DNA of 11,425 bases, taken from NCBI GenBank assembly GCA_937958295.1, contig CALFEY010000243.1:1-11425 (forward strand). The letters are read 5' to 3'. The position numbers and the translations under genes were made by a program. The notes below the pieces were generated by a model, which did not search any database, had not been told where the DNA came from, and worked only from the letters and a program-made list of their open reading frames with translations. Below, in pieces: positions 1 through 8,254 of the stretch (position 1 is its first letter; the number at the start of each line of letters is the position of its first letter). Origin of the DNA: an uncultured Pseudomonadota bacterium (GTDB lineage: Bacteria; Pseudomonadota; Gammaproteobacteria; Burkholderiales; Casimicrobiaceae).

Positions 1-58
1 CGGCCTTTTCGTGCCCGGAGCCCCTGCCCCGGGCCAGCGCCTCCGGAAAGCCCAGCGT

Positions 59-589
59 ATGCACAAGCTCATCCACTACTACGCCCGCGTGCTCAACATC
101 CTGATCGGCATCAGCGTCGCGCTGCTCGTCGTGCCGGTCACCCTGCAGATGATCTCCCGCTTCACCGCGCTCATCCCGGCATGGATCTGGACCGAGGAGA
201 TGGCGCGCTTCCTCTTCATCTGGATGGTGATGCTCGGGGCCATGATCGGGGTGCGCGAGGCGACCCACTTCGAGGTCGACGTGTGGCCGCAGCTGAAGCC
301 GCGCGCCAATGCGGCGTTGCGTATCGTGTCGATGTTCTTCGTGCTCGCCTTCGCCTTCGTGTTCGTGTACTGGGGCATCAAGTTCGTGCAGTTCGGCTGG
401 AACCAGACCTCCGAGCTCGCCGACCTGCCCATGACCTACATCTTCATCGCCTGGCCGCTCACGGGTGTGACGTGGTTCATCTTCGGCATCCAGCGGCTGC
501 TGAACGACATACGCATCGTCCGCTACGGGCCTACCCCCGAGGACCTGATCCGCGAGGAGCGCAACCTCGGCACCGGGAGCATCATATGA
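59..589 (+). CDS. TRAP transporter small permease (DctQ family)
   Basis: This is the small membrane subunit of a tripartite ATP-independent periplasmic (TRAP) transporter, which works with the large permease in the inner membrane for sodium-driven uptake, usually of organic acids. The 176-residue product has four hydrophobic segments (about residues 11-32, 47-65, 88-108 and 124-146). Between the first two lies the family hallmark TEEMAR (45-50), which leads into FLFIWMVMLGA. I chose the ATG at 59 because GGAAAG lies 8 bases upstream. The frame stays open to the left edge, with another ATG at 11, so a longer start cannot be strictly excluded. The stop overlaps the start of the large permease (ATGA), which implies translational coupling. 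The substrate cannot be read from this subunit, and the binding-protein gene is probably left of the window. Confidence 0.9.
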   Translation: MHKLIHYYARVLNILIGISVALLVVPVTLQMISRFTALIPAWIWTEEMARFLFIWMVMLGAMIGVREATHFEVDVWPQLKPRANAALRIVSMFFVLAFAFVFVYWGIKFVQFGWNQTSELADLPMTYIFIAWPLTGVTWFIFGIQRLLNDIRIVRYGPTPEDLIREERNLGTGSII

Positions 590-1905
590 CCCAGGCGGCC
601 CTCACGCCGGGAATGGCCGCGCTGCTCCTGTTCGGCGGCTTCTTCCTGCTCATGATCCTGCGCGTGCCCGTGGCCTTCGCGCTCGGCCTCGCGTGCCTGC
701 CGGTGTTCATCATCGAGCCGCGCCTGTCGCCGATCGTGATCTTCAACACCACGTTCAAGGCGTACAACTCGTTCATCCTGCTCGCGGTGCCGTTCTTCCT
801 GCTCACCGCGAACCTCATGAACGTGGGCGGCATCACCGACCGGCTTGTCCACCTGTCACGCACGATGGTGGGGAGCTTCCCCGGCGCGCTTGCGCAGATC
901 AACGTGCTCCTGTCGGTATTCTTCGCGGGGATCTCGGGCAGCTCCACCGCCGATGCCGCCAGCCAGGGCAAGATCTTCATCGAGGCCCAGGTCAAGGAAG
1001 GCTACGACCTCTCCTTCTCGATCGCCATCACGGCGGTGTCCGCCGTGCTGGCCGTGATCGTCCCCCCGTCGATCCTCATGGTGGTGTGGGGCGGGGTGCT
1101 GCAGGTATCGATCGGCGCGCTCTACCTCGCCGGCGTAATCCCCGGTCTGCTGATCGGTCTTGCGCAGATGGCCACCGTCCACGTGTACGCCAAGATCCGC
1201 AAGTACCCGACGTACCCGCGCGCCAGCTTCAGCGAGTTCTTCAAGGCGGCGCTCGTGGCCATCCCCGCCCTCATGACACCCTTCATCATCGTGGGCGGCA
1301 TCCTGCTTGGCTGGTTCACGGCCACCGAGTCGGCCGCGGCCGCCGTGATCTACGCCGGAGTGTTGTCGCTCGGCGTGTACCGCGAGATGGGTCGCGAGAA
1401 GCTGTGGACCGCGCTGCTCGAGACGGGCAAGCTCTCGGCCATCGCGCTCTTCTGCGTGGGTACCGCATCGATCTTCGGCTGGCTGCTCGCGTATTACCAG
1501 ATCCCCAAGGCGCTGCTCGCCAACGTGACCGAGTGGGGCATGGGCCCGATCGGCGTGGGTTTCTTCATCGTGTTCACGTTCCTGGTGGTGGGTTGCTTCC
1601 TCGATGCGATCCCCGCGATCATCATCGTGGGCACCACGCTGCAACCGCTGGCCGCCTCGGTGGGCATGCATCCGGTGTCGTTCGCCATCATCAGCATCGT
1701 GGCGCTCGCCTTCGGGCTCGTGACACCGCCCTACGGCATGTGCCTCATGGTCTCGTGCGCCGTGGCCAAGGTGCGATTGCGCTACGCACTCAAGGACACC
1801 ATGATCATGCTGGTGCCGATGCTCCTGGTGCTCTTCGCCATGATCATCTGGCCGCAGATTCCGCTGATCCTGCCCGAGCTCATCCGGCCCGACTTCCTCA
1901 AATGA
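586..1905 (+). CDS. TRAP transporter large permease (DctM family)
   Basis: This is the large inner-membrane subunit that forms the translocation path of the TRAP transporter. The 439-residue product is almost wholly hydrophobic, with about a dozen membrane segments. The conserved GISGSSTADA stretch near residues 114-124 and the VPPS loop near 158-162 are typical of the two pseudo-symmetrical halves of DctM/SiaM-type proteins. The length is normal for the family. The start ATG at 586 overlaps the small-permease stop by four bases and has GGGAG six bases upstream; an internal ATG at 613 is less likely. It belongs to the ion-transporter superfamily of secondary carriers and has no ATPase. The oxygenase gene starts 82 bases downstream and may share the transcript or have its own promoter. 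The substrate is unknown. Confidence 0.95.
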   Translation: MTQAALTPGMAALLLFGGFFLLMILRVPVAFALGLACLPVFIIEPRLSPIVIFNTTFKAYNSFILLAVPFFLLTANLMNVGGITDRLVHLSRTMVGSFPGALAQINVLLSVFFAGISGSSTADAASQGKIFIEAQVKEGYDLSFSIAITAVSAVLAVIVPPSILMVVWGGVLQVSIGALYLAGVIPGLLIGLAQMATVHVYAKIRKYPTYPRASFSEFFKAALVAIPALMTPFIIVGGILLGWFTATESAAAAVIYAGVLSLGVYREMGREKLWTALLETGKLSAIALFCVGTASIFGWLLAYYQIPKALLANVTEWGMGPIGVGFFIVFTFLVVGCFLDAIPAIIIVGTTLQPLAASVGMHPVSFAIISIVALAFGLVTPPYGMCLMVSCAVAKVRLRYALKDTMIMLVPMLLVLFAMIIWPQIPLILPELIRPDFLK

Positions 1906-1926
1906 CGCGCCGCCCGGCAGCAGGGC

Positions 1927-1932
1927 TATCAT
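1927..1932 (+). promoter_or_regulatory. possible -10 element ahead of the oxygenase gene
   Basis: TATCAT matches five of six bases of the sigma70 -10 consensus and lies 55 bases before the oxygenase start. No good -35 is seen: the nearest match (ATGACG, around 1902) sits 19 bases upstream, at the transporter stop. This is a weak call. The oxygenase may simply be read through from the transporter genes. Confidence 0.2.
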
Positions 1933-1987
1933 CCACCCTGCCGCCGCGGCCGCCGCGACAGCGGCTCGCTTCCGGAGGACCGCCCGC

Positions 1988-2884
1988 ATGATCGAGTTCA
2001 CCCCCCTCCCCGGCCCCTTCGGCGTGCAGGCCGAAGGCGTCGACCTCGCCCAACCCTTGTCCGACGCGACGTTCGCCGAGCTCGAGCGCGCGTTCTACGA
2101 CAACCACGTGCTCGCGTTGCGCGCGCAGGACATCACCGCCGCGCAGTTCGGCGCCTTCGCGCGGCGCATCGGACCGCCGCAGCCGCACGTGATCGACCAG
2201 TTTCATCATCCGGCGGATTCGAACATCCTCATCCTGTCGAACGTGAAGAAGCACGGCGAGCCCACCGGGCTGCGCGATGCCGGCTCGTACTTTCATACCG
2301 ACTACTCGTATCTGCAGGTGCCGGCGCGCGCGACCACGCTGTACTCGCGGGTGGTGCCCAGCGTCGGCGGCGACACGCTCTTCGCCGACCAGCAGCAGGC
2401 CTACGACGACCTGCCCGAGGCGATGAAGACGCGCATCGAGCCGCTCTACGGCATCCATCACTACGGCAACCGCAACGACGTCGACGAGACGAGCCGAACC
2501 GTGGCCTCGGTGCTCACCGACGAGCAGAAGGCGAAGATGCCGGTGATCACCCACAAGATCGCCCGGCCGCATCCGGTCACGGGCCGCAAGGCGCTCTACG
2601 CCGTATCGGGCAGCTCGTTCGGCATCGTGGGCATGCCGCAGAACGAGGCACGCGATCTGCTCGACGAGCTCGCGGCGCACTCCACGCAACGGAAGTATGT
2701 GCTGAGCTTCAAGTACGGCGTGGGCGACCTCGTCGTGTGGGACAACGCGGCACTTCTCCACTCCGCCACGCTCATCGATCCCGACGATGCCCGAACCCTG
2801 TGGCGCATCACGGTGCTGGAGCCGTCCGCGGACGCGGTGGCGCCGGAGGTGCTCGCGAAGACGTACGCCGGCGCCACGATGTAG
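1988..2884 (+). CDS. TauD/TfdA family Fe(II)/2-oxoglutarate-dependent dioxygenase
   Basis: This is a cytoplasmic non-heme iron oxygenase that couples decarboxylation of 2-oxoglutarate to hydroxylation, often of sulfonates or aryloxy acids. The 298-residue length fits the family. The iron triad is visible as H103-x-D105 (in FHTDYSY) and H258. T130 (27 residues after H103) and R269 (11 after H258) sit where E. coli TauD binds 2-oxoglutarate (T126, R266). R273 matches the TauD sulfonate-binding Arg270, which fits an acidic substrate. The start ATG has a strong GGAGGA eight bases upstream. The gene follows TRAP permease genes, which suggests that the imported compound, or a derivative, is the substrate; that is inference. 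TauD itself cannot be claimed, because many paralogues keep these residues. The TAG stop lies in the first unit of the octamer repeat. Confidence 0.9.
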   Translation: MIEFTPLPGPFGVQAEGVDLAQPLSDATFAELERAFYDNHVLALRAQDITAAQFGAFARRIGPPQPHVIDQFHHPADSNILILSNVKKHGEPTGLRDAGSYFHTDYSYLQVPARATTLYSRVVPSVGGDTLFADQQQAYDDLPEAMKTRIEPLYGIHHYGNRNDVDETSRTVASVLTDEQKAKMPVITHKIARPHPVTGRKALYAVSGSSFGIVGMPQNEARDLLDELAAHSTQRKYVLSFKYGVGDLVVWDNAALLHSATLIDPDDARTLWRITVLEPSADAVAPEVLAKTYAGATM

Positions 2885-2945
2885 CGCGGTAGCGCGGTAG
2901 CGCGGTAGCGCGGTAGCGCGGTAGCGCGGTAGCGCGGTAGCGCGG
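2882..2945. repeat. octanucleotide tandem repeat, 8 perfect copies of TAGCGCGG
   Basis: Eight uninterrupted copies of the 8-base unit TAGCGCGG fill this stretch. The first unit supplies the TAG stop of the oxygenase gene. Because 8 is not a multiple of 3, every + frame meets TAG once per 24 bases, so a change in copy number cannot extend the upstream protein. On the - strand the array has no stop in any frame. CGCG blocks separated by GTAG could pair into short hairpins. It lies between two convergent genes. No T-run follows, so it is not an ordinary intrinsic terminator. Confidence 0.97.
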
Positions 2946-3049
2946 GACGCGTGGACTACATCTGCCGGAACGGATGGGTGTACGTGTCGCGCACCGGCAA
3001 TGCTTCCTTCCGCTGCCACCGGTGCCCGCGCATGTCGCGCGGCCGGTAT
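2946..3049. other. intergenic stretch between convergent genes, no clear feature
   Basis: About 100 bases separate the repeat array from the end of the repressor gene. I see no intrinsic terminator with a T-run, no RNA gene and no convincing coding sequence. The only noteworthy item is a 25-codon frame on the - strand (3033 to 2956, ATG to TAG), ending in TYTHPFRQM. It has no clear ribosome binding site and I do not recognise it. Confidence 0.5.
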
Positions 3050-3427
3050 CTAGCGCGCGCAGTCCCCGCAGCGGCCGTACAGCGTGACTTCGTGGCGATC
3101 GACCACGAAACCCGCCGGCGCCAGCGCCGACAGGTTGCCGGGACACCCCTCCACGTCGAACACCCGACCGCATGCCTCGCAGCGGAAGTGATGATGGTGG
3201 TGATGCGCCGCCTCCGCCATCTCGTAGCGCGAGCCGTCGCGCGGCAGCTCGATGCTCTGCAGCACCCCCTGGTCCACGAGCGCGCGCAGGTTGCGGTAGA
3301 CGGTGGCCATGCCGAGCCCCGCCACGCCCTTGCGGGCCGCGGCGAGGATCTCGGCCGGCGACAGGGGCCGGCCCGCGGCCATCAGCGTGGCAAGGATGGC
3401 ATCGCGTTGGCGGGTGTTGCGTTCCAT
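3050..3427 (-). CDS. zur: Fur-family metal-responsive repressor, probably Zur
   Basis: This is a cytoplasmic DNA-binding repressor that senses metal ions. The 125-residue product has an N-terminal winged-helix domain with the Fur recognition-helix signature GMATVYRNLRAL (about 39-50). Its C-terminal dimer domain carries a run of six histidines (75-80), then CxxC (C83, C86) and a second CxxC (C120, C123), the structural zinc site of the family. The assignment to zinc rests on context: it is the last gene after znuCBA and a COG0523 GTPase, and a Fur-type operator heads the operon. I chose the ATG at 3427 because MERNTRQR is a usual start for short betaproteobacterial members. A GTG overlapping the GTPase stop would add 21 proline-rich residues and is less likely, although the ATG lacks a clear Shine-Dalgarno. 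Probably autoregulated as part of the operon. Confidence 0.85.
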   Translation of the reverse strand: MERNTRQRDAILATLMAAGRPLSPAEILAAARKGVAGLGMATVYRNLRALVDQGVLQSIELPRDGSRYEMAEAAHHHHHHFRCEACGRVFDVEGCPGNLSALAPAGFVVDRHEVTLYGRCGDCAR

Positions 3428-3486
3428 GGCGGGGTGAGTGCCACGCGTACGGCGCCCCGGCGGGTGCGGTGCGACAGGCGGTGGGT

Positions 3487-4794
<1,308 letters not shown>

Positions 4795-4817
4795 GGCGTC
4801 TCCGGCGGGGGTGGGGG

Positions 4818-5702
4818 TCACGTCAGCGCGGCCACGAGCGTTGCCGCGTTGTGCTCGAACATGCGCAGGTACGTGTCGGCAGCGGTGCCTGGCGGGGACA
4901 GCGCGTCCGAATACAGCGTGCCGCCGATGCGCACGTCCCCGGCGCGGGCGATTTCCCGGGCGAGGCGGGGATTGCTCACGTTCTCGAGGAACACGGCGCG
5001 CGCGTCGCGCGAGCGGATCTGGCGGATCAATGCCGCCACGGCGGCGGCGCTCGGCTCGCTCCCCGTGCTCCAGCCCTGCGCGGCGAAGAACTCCACGCCG
5101 TAGGCCGCGCCGAAATAGCCGAAGGCGTCGTGCGTGGTGATCACGCGCCGGTGCGTGGGCGCAAGCGGGGCGAGGGCAGCGCGCACGGCGGCGTCGGCCT
5201 GCCTAAGGCGCGCCTGGTACGCCGCGGCCCGGGCATCGACGGCCGCGCCATCCACGCCGGGCAAGCCGCGCAGCGCCTGGCGCAGGTTCTCCACGTAGAT
5301 CGCGCCGTTGGCCAGATCCTGCCACGCATGGGGATCGGGGGTCCGCCCCCGCATGCGTGGCGTGATCCCGGTGGTGGCCACCACGATCGGCGGCGGCGAC
5401 GCCGAAGCGGCGGCGAGCTTGCGCATCCAGTCGTCGAAATGCAGGCCGTTGGCCACAAGCAGTCGCGCGCTGCCTAAGCGCCGCACGTCCGCCGGACGCG
5501 GGTCGAAGTGATGCGCGTCCTGGTCAGCCCCCACGAGGCTCGTCACGATGGCGGCGCCGCCCGCCACTTCCGTGGCAATGTCGGCGAGGATGGAGAAGCT
5601 CGCCACGATCGGGACCGGCGGCGGAGCGGCGACCGCTCGCGTGCCGGCCAGGCAGAGCGCGGCGCCGGCCGCCGCCAGGAAGCGACGGCGCTCAACGGAC
5701 AT
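4818..5702 (-). CDS. znuA: zinc ABC transporter substrate-binding protein ZnuA
   Basis: This is the periplasmic zinc-binding protein of the ZnuABC importer (cluster A-I family). The 294-residue product starts with a signal peptide whose RRRFL fits the twin-arginine pattern, followed by a hydrophobic stretch and an Ala-rich cleavage region near residue 25. Likely metal ligands are H64 (DAHHFDP), H125 (DPHAW), H191 (THDAFGYF) and D266 (YSDAL). The third His is typical of zinc members such as TroA; manganese members have Glu there. The histidine-rich loop of E. coli ZnuA is absent: only a short MRGRTP stretch precedes H125. The ATG lies inside the end of znuB (11-base overlap) with GAGGGC upstream, so translation is probably coupled. 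The stop region overlaps a possible GTG start of the GTPase gene. Confidence 0.93.
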   Translation of the reverse strand: MSVERRRFLAAAGAALCLAGTRAVAAPPPVPIVASFSILADIATEVAGGAAIVTSLVGADQDAHHFDPRPADVRRLGSARLLVANGLHFDDWMRKLAAASASPPPIVVATTGITPRMRGRTPDPHAWQDLANGAIYVENLRQALRGLPGVDGAAVDARAAAYQARLRQADAAVRAALAPLAPTHRRVITTHDAFGYFGAAYGVEFFAAQGWSTGSEPSAAAVAALIRQIRSRDARAVFLENVSNPRLAREIARAGDVRIGGTLYSDALSPPGTAADTYLRMFEHNAATLVAALT

Positions 5703-6582
5703 GGTCGATGCCCTCTTCCGGGGTGCCGTGACGTCGTCCGCGCGCCCGGTACGCGCTCAGGAGGGCCGACACGAGGAGCCCCGCGCCGGCAACGAGGACG
5801 ATCGCCGGGCCCGAGGGCACGTCACCGTGAAAGGACCACAGCAGCCCGGCCACCGATGCCAATGCAGCGATCGCGATCGTGACCCCGAACAGCGCCTCCA
5901 GGCGACGCGCCCAGAAGCGGGCGGTGATCGCCGGCAGGATCATGAGGCCCACGGCCATCAGCGTGCCCATCGCGATGAAGCCCGCCACGAGGTTCAGCAC
6001 CACGAGGCAGAGAAAGGCGAGATGCATGGCGGTCGCCACGCGCCGCCCCCTTGTTCGCAACAGGTACGCGGGGTCGAAGCAATCGACGATGAGGGGACGG
6101 TAGAGCACCGCCAGCGCCGCCAGCGTGATCGTGGCGATCGCTGCCACCATCACGAGGGCTGCGGCATCCACCGCGAGCACGGTGCCGAAGAGGATGTGCA
6201 GCAGGTCCACGCCGCTGCCATGGGCGGAGATCAGCACGACGCCGCCGGCGAGGGCCACGAGATAGAAGGCGGCGAGGCTCGCATCCTCGCGGGTGCCGGC
6301 ATGACGGGTCAGCACGCCCGCGAGCGCCGCCACCGCGAGCCCGCCCGCAAAGGCGCCGAAGCCCAGCGCCGGCAGGTCGAGCCCGCAGAGGAGGAAGGCG
6401 AGCGCGGCGCCGGGCAACAGCGCATGCGCCATCGCGTCGCCCACGAGACTCATGCGGCGAATGACCAGCAACGTGCCGATCGGCCCGCAGACGAGAGCGA
6501 GCGCGAGGCAGGCCACGAGCGCCCTCGCCATGAAGGGAAAGTCGGCGAAGGGCGCCACCAGCCACTCGTGCAGGGCGGTCAC
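5692..6582 (-). CDS. znuB: zinc ABC transporter permease ZnuB
   Basis: This is the inner-membrane permease of the zinc importer (ABC-3 family), working as a dimer with ZnuC. The 296-residue product has about eight hydrophobic segments. The conserved RRMSLVGDAMAHALLPG segment near residues 35-52 and FIAMGTLMAVGLMILPA in the C-terminal third are characteristic of the family. I chose the GTG at 6582, which overlaps the znuC stop by four bases (GTGA) and has GGGAG eight bases upstream. The first ATG further in would cut into the N-terminal helix. The 3' end overlaps the start of znuA by 11 bases. The C-terminal tail after the last helix is short and basic. Confidence 0.94.
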   Translation of the reverse strand: MTALHEWLVAPFADFPFMARALVACLALALVCGPIGTLLVIRRMSLVGDAMAHALLPGAALAFLLCGLDLPALGFGAFAGGLAVAALAGVLTRHAGTREDASLAAFYLVALAGGVVLISAHGSGVDLLHILFGTVLAVDAAALVMVAAIATITLAALAVLYRPLIVDCFDPAYLLRTRGRRVATAMHLAFLCLVVLNLVAGFIAMGTLMAVGLMILPAITARFWARRLEALFGVTIAIAALASVAGLLWSFHGDVPSGPAIVLVAGAGLLVSALLSAYRARGRRHGTPEEGIDHVR

Positions 6583-7328
6583 GGCAGCATCTCCCGCGCC
6601 GTGGGGCCGCGCAGGCCGCCGGCGCGAGGAGGGGCTTCGCTCGCGCTCGCGGCGGAGACCGGCTCGACGAGGCGCGTGCAAGCCAGGACGTCGGTGGTCG
6701 CTCCCCACGCCACCACCCGGTTGGCAAGCAGCACGGCTTGCGGAAATACCGCGCGCACCCGGGCGATGTCGTGCATCACCGCCACCACCGTGCGTCCGGC
6801 GGCATGCCAGCGCCGGATCAGATCGACGATCTTCTGCGCGGCTGTATCGTCGAGCGCGGCCAGCGGCTCGTCCAGCAGCACCAGCGGCGCATCTTCCACG
6901 ACCGCCCGCGCGATGAACGTGCGCTGGCGCTCCCCGGCCGACAGCTCGCCCAGCAACCGATCGTCGTAGCCTTCGAGGCCGACGGCCTGCAGCGCCGCCC
7001 GCGCCGCATCGCGGGCCCGGTTGCCGCCTGCCGGCCGCGCGTGGCCGAGGAGTGCCACGTCCAGCACGGGGATGGGGAAGCCCGGGTCGGCCACGGCGGC
7101 CTGCGGAAGATACGCGACCCTGGTCGACGGCTCGCAGCGGAAGCGCCCACCGGTGGGCGGCAGGGCCCCTCCCAGCACGGCGAGCAGCGTGCTCTTCCCC
7201 GCGCCGTTGGGGCCGCATACCGCCGTGAGCGACCCCGCCTCGAACACCCCCGACGACGGCGCCAGCGCCATCCGTCCCGCGATGCTCACGGTGAGGCCCT
7301 CGACCACGACGCGGGGGCCGCGCGTCAC
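6579..7328 (-). CDS. znuC: zinc ABC transporter ATP-binding protein ZnuC
   Basis: This is the cytoplasmic ATPase that powers the ZnuB permease. The 249-residue product (E. coli ZnuC is of similar size) carries Walker A GPNGAGKST (39-47), a Q-loop at YLPQ (73-76), the ABC signature LSAGE (129-133), Walker B LVLLDEP (149-155) and the switch His at H186 (VMHD). The GTG at 7328 overlaps the stop of the small membrane-protein gene as GTGA and has GGGGAGG just upstream; the adjacent GTG at 7331 is equally possible. A longer frame to an ATG at 7397 would add 23 Arg/Gly-rich residues that overlap the small gene, so I reject it. The GTGA junction with znuB shows strict coupling along the operon. Confidence 0.94.
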   Translation of the reverse strand: MTRGPRVVVEGLTVSIAGRMALAPSSGVFEAGSLTAVCGPNGAGKSTLLAVLGGALPPTGGRFRCEPSTRVAYLPQAAVADPGFPIPVLDVALLGHARPAGGNRARDAARAALQAVGLEGYDDRLLGELSAGERQRTFIARAVVEDAPLVLLDEPLAALDDTAAQKIVDLIRRWHAAGRTVVAVMHDIARVRAVFPQAVLLANRVVAWGATTDVLACTRLVEPVSAASASEAPPRAGGLRGPTAREMLP

Positions 7329-7474
7329 CACGCCTCCCCGCCGAGGACGACGGCCACCGCGAGCCACAGCAGCGCGGCGGCACCGAGCGCGAGGCACAAG
7401 CGCGCCACGAGCCCTGTGGCAAGCAGGCTCGGCAGCAGGGGAGACTTGCGCGGTCGCGACGCGGTGGAGGACAT
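7325..7474 (-). CDS. 49-residue single-helix membrane protein, first gene of the zinc operon
   Basis: I do not recognise this small protein. It runs from an ATG at 7474 to a TGA that overlaps the ZnuC GTG start (GTGA), the same kind of junction seen between the next genes. The first 15 residues are basic and Ser/Pro-rich (MSSTASRPRK), followed by one long hydrophobic segment (about 22-45) and a short GGEAW end. The charge pattern suggests an N-terminus in the cytoplasm. It is the first reading frame after the presumed Zur operator, which makes accidental openness less likely. Against it, no Shine-Dalgarno precedes the ATG, so it could be a leaderless or weakly translated leader. It may assist the ZnuBC complex or serve as a translational entry point for znuC; both are inference. 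Confidence 0.6.
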   Translation of the reverse strand: MSSTASRPRKSPLLPSLLATGLVARLCLALGAAALLWLAVAVVLGGEAW

Positions 7475-7491
7475 GGCGGTGAGCGGCGTAG

Positions 7492-7506
7492 GTTATTATT
7501 GATAAC
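7492..7506. promoter_or_regulatory. Zur/Fur-type operator, 7-1-7 inverted repeat
   Basis: GTTATTATTGATAAC is a near-perfect 7-1-7 inverted repeat: the two 7-base arms, GTTATTA and (on the other strand) GTTATCA, agree at six of seven positions. Its GTTAT...ATAAC ends are like those of known proteobacterial Zur boxes. It stands out as AT-rich in a GC-rich region. It overlaps the -35 of the rightward promoter and lies 18 bases upstream of the first leftward start codon, so binding could silence both operons. The Fur-family gene at the end of the leftward operon is the likely ligand. Confidence 0.75.
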
Positions 7507-7527
7507 GACTTCTCAACATCATATCAT
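7499..7527 (+). promoter_or_regulatory. sigma70 promoter of the rightward ABC/DUF3299 operon
   Basis: TTGATA (7499-7504) and TATCAT (7522-7527) each match five of six consensus bases and are exactly 17 bases apart. Transcription would begin near 7534, leaving a leader of about 55 bases before the ATPase gene. The -35 lies within the inverted repeat that I read as the Zur operator, so repression by steric block is expected. Confidence 0.65.
7518..7523 (-). promoter_or_regulatory. candidate -10 element for the leftward zinc operon
   Basis: Read on the - strand this is TATGAT, five of six bases of the -10 consensus. It overlaps the -10 of the rightward promoter. The -35 position (TGTGCG at 17 bases) is poor, so the promoter may need help or may lie elsewhere. 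With this -10, the operator would sit just downstream of the start point and could still block transcription. Confidence 0.35.
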
Positions 7528-7588
7528 GGCACAATGCGACCGCACACCGCGGGACTCACCGCACGTGACGGCCGGAGCTTCTTAGGGC

Positions 7589-8254
7589 ATGCCCACCATC
7601 CCCATCGTCGAGATCGAAAACCTGCGCTTCGGCTATGGGGCAGCACCGCTGCTCGCGCTCGACCACTTCGCGGTGGCAAGGGCGGAGGCCGTGCTGATCC
7701 GCGGCCCCTCCGGATGCGGCAAGACCACCCTCCTCCACCTCATCGCCGGCCTTCTGCGGGCGGACGCAGGAACGCTCCGGGTGGCTGGACAGGCGCTGGC
7801 CGAGCTCAAGCACGGCGCGCTCGATCGCTTTCGCGGACGCCACATCGGCATGGTGCTGCAGCAGTTCCATCTCCTCCCGTCGCTCACGGTGCTGCAGAAC
7901 GTGCTGGTGGCGCAGAGCGCGGCCGGCTTCGGCAGCAACGAGACGCGCGCCCTCGCGGTGCTGCGCGAGCTCGGCGTGGCGGAACTCGCCGCGGCGCGCC
8001 CGCATCGACTGTCCGTGGGCCAGCAGCAGCGGGTGGCGATCGCCCGCGCGCTCGTCAACGATCCGCCGCTCGTGCTGGCCGACGAGCCCACCTCAAGCCT
8101 GGACGACGAGGCCAGCGCCATCGTGCTCGACCTCATGCAGGACGCCGCCGACCGCCACGGCGCCGCGCTGGTGATCGCCACGCATGACCAGCGCGTGCGC
8201 CAGCGCATCGCGCGCGAACTGGTGCTCACCCGTCTCGAGCAGGTGCTCGCGTGA
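7589..8254 (+). CDS. LolD/MacB-type ABC transporter ATPase (ZrgC/PA4064-like)
   Basis: This is a cytoplasmic ATPase that drives the FtsX-type permease encoded next to it. The 221-residue product has Walker A GPSGCGKTT (39-47), the Q-loop at VLQQF (89-93), the signature LSVGQQQR (141-148), Walker B LVLADEP (161-167) and the switch His H199 (THD). The size and the QQQRVAIARAL pattern are those of the LolD/MacB/FtsE group, not of nutrient-importer ATPases. The only plausible start is the ATG at 7589, since an in-frame TAG lies just upstream; GGAG is 11 bases before it. It is the first gene after the promoter that overlaps the Zur operator, so zinc-responsive expression is likely. True LolD is unlikely because LolC/E partners are missing. 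Similarity to Pseudomonas PA4064 and Vibrio ZrgC is from memory. Confidence 0.9.
   Translation: MPTIPIVEIENLRFGYGAAPLLALDHFAVARAEAVLIRGPSGCGKTTLLHLIAGLLRADAGTLRVAGQALAELKHGALDRFRGRHIGMVLQQFHLLPSLTVLQNVLVAQSAAGFGSNETRALAVLRELGVAELAAARPHRLSVGQQQRVAIARALVNDPPLVLADEPTSSLDDEASAIVLDLMQDAADRHGAALVIATHDQRVRQRIARELVLTRLEQVLA

Noticed and set aside
13..34. GCCCGG/CCGGGC inverted repeat at the left edge, considered as a terminator
   Set aside because: Short stem with a 10-base loop and no T-run. Such repeats are common by chance at this base composition.
856..2001. Long open frame on the - strand opposite the TRAP large permease
   Set aside because: Its product is Arg/His/Glu-rich low-complexity sequence, the typical antisense shadow of a GC-rich hydrophobic gene. 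The + strand frame has clear TRAP permease motifs.
2956..3033. 25-codon frame on the - strand just after the regulator gene
   Set aside because: No Shine-Dalgarno, no recognisable sequence, and short enough to be chance in GC-rich DNA. It could be a gene remnant, but nothing supports that.
3037..3060. CGCGC-rich inverted repeat around the regulator stop codon, considered as a terminator
   Set aside because: The arms are simple alternating CG, the loop is long and no T-run follows on either strand.
5548..6969. Long + strand frame opposite znuA, znuB and znuC
   Set aside because: The predicted product is dominated by Arg, Gly, His and Glu without motifs, while the - strand encodes a complete permease and ATPase.
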